The notes under the pieces were generated by a model that was not told the DNA's origin, searched no databases, and saw only the letters and a list, made by a program, of their open reading frames with translations. The position numbers and the translations under genes were made by a program. A DNA stretch of 5,610 nucleotides from an uncultured Devosia sp. (GTDB taxonomy: Bacteria; Pseudomonadota; Alphaproteobacteria; Rhizobiales; Devosiaceae): the NCBI GenBank assembly GCA_946481445.1, contig CAMLOA010000159.1, positions 1 through 5,610 on the forward strand, written 5' to 3'. Of this stretch, positions 1-4,810 are shown piece after piece (the stretch's first letter is position 1; each line of letters starts with the position of its first letter).

Positions 1-6
1 GCAACG

Positions 7-18
7 CCGGGAGCCCGG
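7..18. repeat. Short perfect dyad at the left edge
   Basis: CCGGGAGCCCGG reads the same on both strands and could form a 4-bp stem with a GAGC loop. It has no T-run, so it is not a convincing intrinsic terminator on its own. Its central ten bases, CGGGAGCCCG, recur at 249-258 on the other side of the small membrane-protein gene. It might belong to the end of a gene to the left that is out of view. A chance G+C-rich palindrome is a serious alternative. Confidence 0.3.
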
Positions 19-30
19 ACTGCCGTATGA

Positions 31-44
31 TTGATCAGGGTCAA
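31..44 (+). promoter_or_regulatory. FNR/FixK/Anr-type operator upstream of the small membrane-protein gene
   Basis: TTGAT-CAGG-GTCAA matches the consensus TTGAY-N4-RTCAA bound by dimers of the CRP/FNR superfamily that act in low oxygen (FNR, Anr, FixK). Its centre (37.5) is 55.5 nt before the ATG at 93. If it acts as a class II site centred at -41.5, transcription would start near 79, leaving a leader of about 14 nt that just contains the ribosome site. The hexamer CTTGAT (66-71) is a weak -10 candidate in the right place (3 of 6 matches to TATAAT). The box match is seen in the sequence; regulator identity and start site are inferred. Confidence 0.85.
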
Positions 45-81
45 GCCGACAGGTGGCCACCCGTGCTTGATGTGGCGGAAC

Positions 82-87
82 AGGAGG
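82..87 (+). promoter_or_regulatory. Ribosome binding site that fixes the start at 93
   Basis: AGGAGG is a full Shine-Dalgarno core, 5 nt before the ATG at 93. An in-frame ATG at 27 has no such site and would place the FNR/FixK box inside the coding sequence, so the start at 93 is preferred. Confidence 0.85.
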
Positions 88-92
88 ACATC

Positions 93-248
93 ATGGAACG
101 CATTCACATCACCCAGCATACCTCGCTCGGGGCGCTATGGTTTGTAGGCTGGCTTTTCACCATCGGCTATTTGCGCCTGGATTTCCTGCGCGGCCTCGTC
201 GGGATTCTCGTCTGGCCCTACTTCCTCGGAGCGCATTGGGCGCCTTAG
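93..248 (+). CDS. Small two-helix membrane protein of unknown function (51 aa)
   Basis: This encodes a 51-residue protein dominated by hydrophobic and aromatic residues. Two membrane segments are apparent, about residues 12-27 (LGALWFVGWLFTIGY region) and 31-47 (FLRGLVGILVWPYFLGA region), joined by a short turn with Arg28 and Asp30. The N-terminus is polar with two His (5 and 9). There is no signal-peptide cleavage site and no catalytic motif. The ATG at 93 is chosen for the AGGAGG 5 nt upstream and because the earlier in-frame ATG at 27 precedes the regulatory box. The gene stands alone, convergent with the metal ATPase and separated from its stop by 15 bp. The FNR/FixK box ahead of it predicts expression in low oxygen. 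Function is not recognised; it could be a small accessory subunit of a membrane complex or a stress-induced membrane peptide. Confidence 0.75.
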   Translation: MERIHITQHTSLGALWFVGWLFTIGYLRLDFLRGLVGILVWPYFLGAHWAP

Positions 249-260
249 CGGGAGCCCGCT
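247..260. terminator. Possible bidirectional hairpin between convergent genes
   Basis: AGCGGGAGCCCGCT is a perfect dyad that can fold as a 5-bp stem with a GAGC loop. It overlaps the TAG of the small membrane-protein gene and ends 4 bp before the end of the ATPase gene, the usual place for a shared terminator of convergent genes. No T-run follows on either strand, so intrinsic termination would be weak. The core CGGGAGCCCG is identical to the dyad at 8-17. Confidence 0.35.
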
Positions 261-263
261 GCC

Positions 264-2138
264 TCACCGCAAGGCGCGCAAGGCGTTGAGGATGACGGCC
301 ACGTCGATGCCTTCCTGAAGCAGCGCGCCCTGGACCGGATTGAGGTATCCGAGCGCAGCCGCGGCCATGCCGAGGATCGAGAGGCCCAGACCGACGAACA
401 CGCTTTGCAAAGCGATGCTGCGGGTCGCCTGCGCGATGCTCAGGCCTTGTATGAGGGGCGCCAGCTTGTCGACCAGAATGACGACTCCGGCAGCCTCGGA
501 CGACGCTGCGGCGCCCCGCGCCCCCATGGCAACGCCCACCGATGCCTCTGCCAGGGCAGGGGCGTCGTTGACGCCATCGCCGACGACGAGGACCGGCCCG
601 GCGGCTCTCTCACGGCGCACCAGTTCGAGCTTCTCCGGGGGCGTGAGATCGCCGAGGGCTTCGTCAGCGCCAATCCGGGCGCCGAAATCGAGGGCGATGT
701 CCTCGCGATCACCCGAGGCCACGACAATCCGGTTGATGCCAAGGTCGCGCATTCCCTTTACGGCTTGATGAGCATCGTCCCTTAACCGGTCCTGCAACTG
801 GATGATGCCGGCCGTTTTGCCGTCCAGCACAACGGCCACCGTCAGCAGGCCCGGGCCATCGACGGTCGAGACGTCGTGCGGGTCTTGTCCTTCGGACCGG
901 TCACGCACGAAGCGCGGTCCCCCGACGACCACGCGCCGGCCCTCGACACGCCCGACAATGCCCGTGCCGGGCGTTTCCTCGACATCCCGCGGTGCAGCCA
1001 GATCCAGGCCACGCTTCTTCGCGGCCGAAACCAGGGCCTCGGCCACGACGTGACCGGAGGCCTGATCAAGGCTGGCAGCATAGAAAAGGATCGCGGAACG
1101 ATCCTGGCCCGGCACGGCTTCGATGGCGACGACTTCGGCAATGCCGTGTGTCAGCGTGCCGGTCTTGTCCAGGATGGCCGTGCGAACCTGGGCGAGCTGT
1201 TCCAGGGTCCCGCCATTCTTGATCAGCACGCCATGCCGCGCGGCCTTGGAAAGCCCCGACACGATGGCCACCGGAACGGCCAGGATGAGCGGGCAGGGCG
1301 TGGCGACGACCAGAACCGCCAGGGCTCGCACAGGCTCGCCCGATATGAGGTAGGCCACGCCCGAAACCACGACGGCGACCACGAGAAAACCAAGGGCGTA
1401 TTTGTCTGCCAGGCGGCTCATGGGCGCACGCGAGCGCTGCGCCGCCTCGACCAGCCGGACGATGCCGGCATAGGTGCTGGCCGATGCCGACCGCAATGCC
1501 TTCAAACGGAAGGAAGGGCCGGCCAGCGTCGAACCGCTCATGATCTCGCCATCCCTGTCGACGGTGACCGGCAGGGACTCGCCCGTCAGCGCGGCAAGGT
1601 CCAGCGTGGCAGCGCCCTCGACGACACGCCCGTCCACGGGGACGACATCCCCTTGCCTGATCAGCAGATCATCGCCGGGACGGATGTCCTCGATGGGAAC
1701 CTCGTGGACCTCGTCACCGTGATAGCGCAAGGCGAACCTGGGGACGCGGGCCAGGAGCGCCGACATGTCCTTGCTGGCGCGACCCTGCGCAAACGTCTCG
1801 AGCCATTGGCCGCCCGCATACATGATGGCCACCACATTGGCGGCCAGCTGCTCGCCGAACAACAGGGCGGCCGACATCGACAGGGCAGCCAGGACATCGA
1901 GGCCGAAATCACCCCGACGCAACGACACCACGATCTGGAAGAGCAGTCGCGCCAGGACTGGAACGGTCGCCACCCCCCAGGCATAGGACGCAAGGTCCGC
2001 GCGGCCGGCCAGCCAGAGCATGAGGCCGGCCCCGAGGCCTCCCAGAGCCAGGGCGATCAGCGCGTAGGATCGCGCCAGGTCGCCCACTGGCCAAGAAGCA
2101 TGCTCCGAAGCCTGTGCATCGGACGCGGCCAGGTCCAT
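264..2138 (-). CDS. Heavy-metal transporting P1B-type ATPase with a TPCP motif (P1B-5-like), 624 aa
   Basis: This is an inner-membrane pump that uses ATP to move transition-metal ions, most likely outwards. Visible in order: four N-terminal membrane helices (about 25-45, 52-73, 78-96, 99-117), the actuator motif TGES at 185-188, two helices (about 247-267 and 270-297) with the metal-site motif T280-P-C-P and Pro289, the phosphorylation motif DKTGT with Asp324, an N-domain SGHVV (361-365) where many P1B pumps have S-x-HP, the hinge GDGVNDAP at 520-527, and two final helices (about 574-599, 601-623) with Glu609 and Asp612. TPC-x6-P is the signature of subclass P1B-5, whose studied members include the Ni/Fe pump Nia of Sinorhizobium meliloti; substrate here is an inference. 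There is no N-terminal CxxC metal-binding domain and no C-terminal hemerythrin extension. The ATG at 2138 overlaps the TGA of the upstream gene as TGATG; the open frame continues upstream, but that part only shadows the neighbour. Last gene of the minus-strand operon. Confidence 0.93.
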   Translation of the reverse strand: MDLAASDAQASEHASWPVGDLARSYALIALALGGLGAGLMLWLAGRADLASYAWGVATVPVLARLLFQIVVSLRRGDFGLDVLAALSMSAALLFGEQLAANVVAIMYAGGQWLETFAQGRASKDMSALLARVPRFALRYHGDEVHEVPIEDIRPGDDLLIRQGDVVPVDGRVVEGAATLDLAALTGESLPVTVDRDGEIMSGSTLAGPSFRLKALRSASASTYAGIVRLVEAAQRSRAPMSRLADKYALGFLVVAVVVSGVAYLISGEPVRALAVLVVATPCPLILAVPVAIVSGLSKAARHGVLIKNGGTLEQLAQVRTAILDKTGTLTHGIAEVVAIEAVPGQDRSAILFYAASLDQASGHVVAEALVSAAKKRGLDLAAPRDVEETPGTGIVGRVEGRRVVVGGPRFVRDRSEGQDPHDVSTVDGPGLLTVAVVLDGKTAGIIQLQDRLRDDAHQAVKGMRDLGINRIVVASGDREDIALDFGARIGADEALGDLTPPEKLELVRRERAAGPVLVVGDGVNDAPALAEASVGVAMGARGAAASSEAAGVVILVDKLAPLIQGLSIAQATRSIALQSVFVGLGLSILGMAAAALGYLNPVQGALLQEGIDVAVILNALRALR

Positions 2139-3301
2139 CAGGCAGCTCTCGCGGCGGGCGCTTGCTCGCGGCCCGGGCGGGGTGCCGAAGACGTCCGCTC
2201 GGTCAGGCTCCTGATGAATATGCCGAAGCCGAAGATGAGCAGGAGCAGCGAAATCAGCCATCCAAGGAAGGGGAGCATGCCGACCAACCCCGCCAGGACA
2301 ACGCCAACGGCCAAGGCGACCAGGCGCTTGAGCGTGGTGTCGATCCGGGCGAAGGCTCGCCCCGCGCGCACCGCCAGCAGGTAGACCCCAGCGAGATAGG
2401 CCAGGACGCAGGCGACGAAAGCCGCGACCGCAACGAAGGGCAAGAGGACTATACCCAGAATGGTGATCGCGGCCACCGGCACCATGCCCAGCGCGGCGGC
2501 AAAGCCGAGCAGTCCGAGGCCGAGCGTGCGCATTGGACGGGTGCCGGCGCGATCTTCCAACGCCGCCGTGGCGCGGGGGAGGAGAGCGATCACGAGGGCT
2601 CCAATTACGACGAGAGCCAGCCACCATATCGCCACCGCCCAGACTGCCGGCCAGACGCCGCGCACGACATGTTCGGCGGTCTTGCCCGCCTGGCCGGCAT
2701 AGTCGGTCGTTTCGAGCATTTCGAAGCTCACCTTGTCGGCCGGTGCCACCGATGCGGGAACCTCGATCGCCGCCGGAGCATGGATGCGCACCAGGCCACC
2801 AAGCTTGGCTTCAGGCCCGAAGATGATCTTGTTGCCGAAAAACTCGAAATCGCCCTGAACCGTTGTTTGCAGGTTGAGGGTTTCGGCCGAGACCAGGACC
2901 GCCCCTGTCACAGGGGCGGAAAGCGTGACGCTGGCGCCGCTGAGCCGGGCATTGCCCGCGATCGTGGCCCCGGGATGGATGGTGACATTGCTGCCCACCG
3001 CCGTCACGTCGCCGCCCACCGGCTGGTTGACCATCACGGAAAAACCCGCAGCGTAAAGATCGCCCTGGACCGGCTGGTCGGCATTGACATTGAAACCGGC
3101 AATGTGCGCGTCACCGCCCACGCTGCCGCCAAGGTTTGTGTCGAAGCCGGCGACGAAGGCGTCGTGCGTCACGGCCGCGCCGATCGAGCTGGATTGCCCG
3201 GCAGCGTAGCTGTCGCCACCCAGGCTGAACGCGGCCTCCTGCGCCTGGACGGGCCCGAGCGCCATTGCACAGATCAGAACCGCGATTATGGACTTGCTCA
3301 T
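2138..3301 (-). CDS. Exported bactofilin-like beta-helix protein with C-terminal membrane domain (387 aa)
   Basis: A signal peptide is clear: MSKS, a hydrophobic core, then VQA at 18-20 followed by QEAA. Residues about 25-180 form imperfect 18-20-residue repeats rich in Gly, Ala and Val (GGDAHIAGF, QGDLYAAGF, GGDVTAVGS types), the pattern of a right-handed beta-helix like that of bactofilins (polymer-forming cytoskeletal proteins). Then come four or five hydrophobic helices (about 219-241, 260-283, 284-310, 327-345, 346-363) and a basic, Pro/Ala-rich tail. True bactofilins are cytoplasmic and lack both a signal peptide and this membrane domain, so the beta-helix here should be periplasmic and anchored. 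A role as an envelope scaffold or organiser for membrane proteins is only inferred. GAGAGG lies 7 nt before the ATG. The gene starts 17 nt after the dehydrogenase stop, and its TGA shares a base with the ATPase ATG, so the two are probably translationally coupled. Confidence 0.8.
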   Translation of the reverse strand: MSKSIIAVLICAMALGPVQAQEAAFSLGGDSYAAGQSSSIGAAVTHDAFVAGFDTNLGGSVGGDAHIAGFNVNADQPVQGDLYAAGFSVMVNQPVGGDVTAVGSNVTIHPGATIAGNARLSGASVTLSAPVTGAVLVSAETLNLQTTVQGDFEFFGNKIIFGPEAKLGGLVRIHAPAAIEVPASVAPADKVSFEMLETTDYAGQAGKTAEHVVRGVWPAVWAVAIWWLALVVIGALVIALLPRATAALEDRAGTRPMRTLGLGLLGFAAALGMVPVAAITILGIVLLPFVAVAAFVACVLAYLAGVYLLAVRAGRAFARIDTTLKRLVALAVGVVLAGLVGMLPFLGWLISLLLLIFGFGIFIRSLTERTSSAPRPGREQAPAARAA

Positions 3302-3318
3302 GGGAGGACCTCTCGCCG

Positions 3319-4074
3319 TTAGAGTGCGGTATAGCCGCCATCGACCAGGTGATAGCTGCCCGTGATGAAGCTGGCGGCCGGGGATAGGAGAAAGAGCGTG
3401 AGCGCGGCGACTTCGTCTGCCGTGCCAAGCCGTCCCACCGGATGAAGGGTGCGAATGTGTGCCAGGGCCTTCTCGTCGAGGTTCCGGGACAGCAGGGGCG
3501 TATCGATGAAACCGGGGCCGACGGCGTTGATGCGGATGCCTTGCGCGGCGTATTCGAGTGCGGCGACCTTGGTCAGGCCAACCAGGGCATGCTTGGCCGC
3601 GACGTAGGCCGATGCATTGGCAAAGCCGACCGTCCCCAGGATTGACGCGATGTTAACGATGGCGCCGCCCCCGGCGGCCAGGATGGCGGGGATCTGATAG
3701 CGCAGGCCGTAGAACACGCCATTGAGATTGGTGTCGATCACCCGGGCCCAGCCGTCCAGCGGATAGGCACCAGTGGGGGCGACGGGTCCGCCGATACCGG
3801 CATTGTTGACGGCATAATGAAGGCCACCGAAGTGCCGCGTGGTCCGGTCGACCAGCGCTTCCACTTCGGATGCAATCGAGATGTCGGCAACCGATGCGTC
3901 GGCCCGCCCTCCTGCGGCTCTTATCGACTGAACGACGTTCTCAAGGCTGTCGCGGTCCAGATCGGCCAGCATCACCGCGGCGCCGCGGTCAGCCAGTTGC
4001 CGCGCTATCGCCTCGCCGATGCCCGAGGCCGCACCGGTCACCAAAGCAATCTTGTCTGCAAAGTCGTTCGCCAC
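3319..4074 (-). CDS. Short-chain dehydrogenase/reductase, classical SDR, probably NAD(H)-dependent (251 aa)
   Basis: This is a complete classical SDR of normal family length. It shows the Rossmann glycine motif TGAASGIG (13-20), NNAG (90-93), the catalytic tetrad Asn116, Ser144, Tyr157 and Lys161 (YVAAK), and the VGPGFIDTP segment (185-193) after the active site. Asp38 at the end of the second strand (MLADLDR) favours NAD(H) over NADP(H). These enzymes interconvert alcohols and ketones; the substrate cannot be told from the sequence and the 'glucose' or 'acyl-carrier' labels common in the family would be guesses. The start is GTG at 4074, set by GGAGG 5 nt upstream; an ATG two bases earlier is in another frame. 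It is first in an operon with the beta-helix protein and the metal ATPase, behind an FNR/FixK box, so a role in redox balance under low oxygen is plausible. Confidence 0.93.
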   Translation of the reverse strand: MANDFADKIALVTGAASGIGEAIARQLADRGAAVMLADLDRDSLENVVQSIRAAGGRADASVADISIASEVEALVDRTTRHFGGLHYAVNNAGIGGPVAPTGAYPLDGWARVIDTNLNGVFYGLRYQIPAILAAGGGAIVNIASILGTVGFANASAYVAAKHALVGLTKVAALEYAAQGIRINAVGPGFIDTPLLSRNLDEKALAHIRTLHPVGRLGTADEVAALTLFLLSPAASFITGSYHLVDGGYTAL

Positions 4075-4079
4075 ATCTG

Positions 4080-4084
4080 CCTCC
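4080..4084 (-). promoter_or_regulatory. Ribosome binding site for the GTG-started dehydrogenase
   Basis: On the minus strand GGAGG lies 5 nt before the GTG at 4074. This supports GTG as the start codon; the overlapping ATG at 4076-4074 is out of frame with the dehydrogenase. Confidence 0.75.
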
Positions 4085-4124
4085 AGCTTTTGCGTGAGGC
4101 TATGCCCGTCAACGGTCCGGCACC

Positions 4125-4138
4125 TTGACCGATATCAA
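4125..4138 (-). promoter_or_regulatory. FNR/FixK/Anr-type operator ahead of the dehydrogenase/beta-helix/ATPase operon
   Basis: The + strand reads TTGAC-CGAT-ATCAA, a full match to TTGAY-N4-RTCAA. The centre (4131.5) is 57.5 nt from the GTG start of the dehydrogenase. Class II geometry would put the transcription start near 4090 with a leader of about 16 nt. On the minus strand CATAGC (4104-4099) lies in the -10 position with 3 of 6 matches to TATAAT. The box is in the 101-bp gap after the stop of the 168-residue protein gene, so the operon can be controlled separately from that gene. Confidence 0.85.
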
Positions 4139-4175
4139 ATGAAGGGCCTGTCCAACGGGACGGCTGATCCTTGAG

Positions 4176-4682
4176 TCAGGCATGGTGGTTGCGGACAAAG
4201 CCGACGGCCAGCGGCAACCCAGGCCGGTAGTCGCCGTCCGGCAGGTCGAAGACTTGCCACAGGTCGGGCAGTTCGGTCCGCGATGGAACATTGAGCACGC
4301 GCACGGCCTCATCCATCGCCCGCGCCAGTCCATCCTGCGCTGGCCCGGTATCGATGAGGAGCCTGGCCGTGTTCTGGCGGCGCTTCAGCGCGCCATTGAT
4401 GGTCCCGGCAGGCAGTGCGGCCTGAAGCGGCAGCCCGATCTCAAGCGTCACCGTGCTGCCTTGGCGATTGCGGAAGTAGACGAAGGCCTGAATGCGATCC
4501 CGAGGCTCGCTTCCCGCCAATAGCTCGCTCAGGCCATCCCGGACGGCGGCGCTGATCGACGCCGGTTCCAGTGAAGCATAGCGGGTTACCGCAAGGATCG
4601 AATGCATTGTCCGCTTCGAGCGGGTCGCCGTGGCTGGCGCGACTGGATGCGAATGAAAATGAGGGCTGGGATGCACGTTCAT
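4176..4682 (-). CDS. Uncharacterised protein, possibly GyrI-like ligand-binding fold, with His-rich N-terminus (168 aa)
   Basis: The product is soluble, with no signal peptide or membrane segment. The first 13 residues hold four His (4, 8, 10, 12) in an H-x3-H-x-H-x-H spacing, and the C-terminus ends in NHHA. From about residue 27 to 165 the order of elements resembles GyrI-like (AraC effector-binding) domains: a strand with VTLEIGLPL (78-86), LPAGTING (90-97), a strand and helix around TARLLIDTGPAQDGLARAMDEAV (105-127), then LWQVFDLPD (141-149) and a closing LPLAVGFVR (157-164). This fold match is by eye and weak. There is no DNA-binding domain, so if correct it would be a stand-alone sensor or binding protein. 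The ATG at 4682 is chosen because AGGAGA lies 5 nt upstream. An upstream in-frame ATG at 4715 would add 11 residues but has no such support. It is divergent from the universal stress protein gene, with which it shares an FNR/FixK box. Confidence 0.75.
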   Translation of the reverse strand: MNVHPSPHFHSHPVAPATATRSKRTMHSILAVTRYASLEPASISAAVRDGLSELLAGSEPRDRIQAFVYFRNRQGSTVTLEIGLPLQAALPAGTINGALKRRQNTARLLIDTGPAQDGLARAMDEAVRVLNVPSRTELPDLWQVFDLPDGDYRPGLPLAVGFVRNHHA

Positions 4683-4687
4683 GATGG

Positions 4688-4693
4688 TCTCCT
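4688..4693 (-). promoter_or_regulatory. Ribosome binding site that fixes the start at 4682
   Basis: On the minus strand AGGAGA lies 5 nt before ATG 4682. It favours this start over the in-frame ATG at 4715, which would also fall upstream of the transcription start predicted from the FNR/FixK box. Confidence 0.75.
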
Positions 4694-4733
4694 GGACGAT
4701 TTTCCGAAGATGCAACAGTCCACGACCCGCAAT

Positions 4734-4747
4734 TTGACGGCGATCAA
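4734..4747. promoter_or_regulatory. Shared FNR/FixK/Anr-type operator in the divergent region
   Basis: TTGAC-GGCG-ATCAA matches TTGAY-N4-RTCAA. Its centre (4740.5) is 58.5 nt from the ATG at 4682 (minus strand) and 70.5 nt from the ATG at 4811 (plus strand). Class II placement would give starts near 4699 on the minus strand (leader about 16 nt) and near 4782 on the plus strand (leader about 29 nt). CATCTT (4712-4707, minus) is a weak -10 candidate with 3 of 6 matches; no good -10 was seen on the plus side. It is the only such box in the 128-bp gap, so it could drive either gene or both. Confidence 0.85.
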
Positions 4748-4767
4748 ACCCGCAGATGAAGGGCGGT

Positions 4768-4784
4768 GGCAGGGTGTTCCTGCC
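4768..4784. repeat. Inverted repeat in the leader/promoter of the universal stress protein gene
   Basis: GGCAGG (4768-4773), loop GTGTT and CCTGCC (4779-4784) form a perfect 6-bp dyad. It extends by a wobble pair (T4767-G4785) and then G4766-C4786. It overlaps the -10 to +1 region predicted from the FNR/FixK box, so as DNA it could be an operator for a second regulator. If transcription begins further upstream it would be an RNA hairpin 12 nt before the ribosome site. It has no T-run and is not a terminator. Confidence 0.4.
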
Positions 4785-4810
4785 GCAAGTGGCCGGACGG
4801 AGGGTCGATC

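Noticed and set aside
1..30. Possible 3' end of an upstream gene (frame 1 open to a TGA at 28-30)
   Set aside because: Ten codons are too few to judge coding, and no family match is possible.
27..92. Start of the small membrane protein at the ATG at 27
   Set aside because: It would put the FNR/FixK box inside the gene, has no good ribosome site, and adds a polar segment out of character with the rest.
876..2384. A 502-codon open frame on the + strand opposite the metal ATPase
   Set aside because: It runs antisense to a gene with all P-type ATPase motifs, its translation is Arg/Gly/Asp/Gln/His-rich with no recognisable domain, and long antisense frames are expected at this G+C content.
2139..2627. 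N-terminal extension of the ATPase to a 787-residue protein
   Set aside because: The extra 163 residues lie wholly within the beta-helix protein gene in another frame, are Arg/Pro/Gly-rich, and contain no metal-binding domain. The ATG at 2138 with TGATG coupling gives a normal P1B start.
2114..3322. A 402-codon open frame on the + strand opposite the beta-helix protein gene
   Set aside because: The opposite strand codes for a signal peptide, beta-helix repeats and membrane helices. This frame gives a low-complexity charged translation, and no ribosome site was identified for it.
4147..4180. Possible hairpin after the 168-residue protein gene (CCTG...CAGG, GTCC...GGAC)
   Set aside because: The stems are four base pairs, poorly placed with respect to each other, and no T-run follows. 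It is not a supportable terminator.
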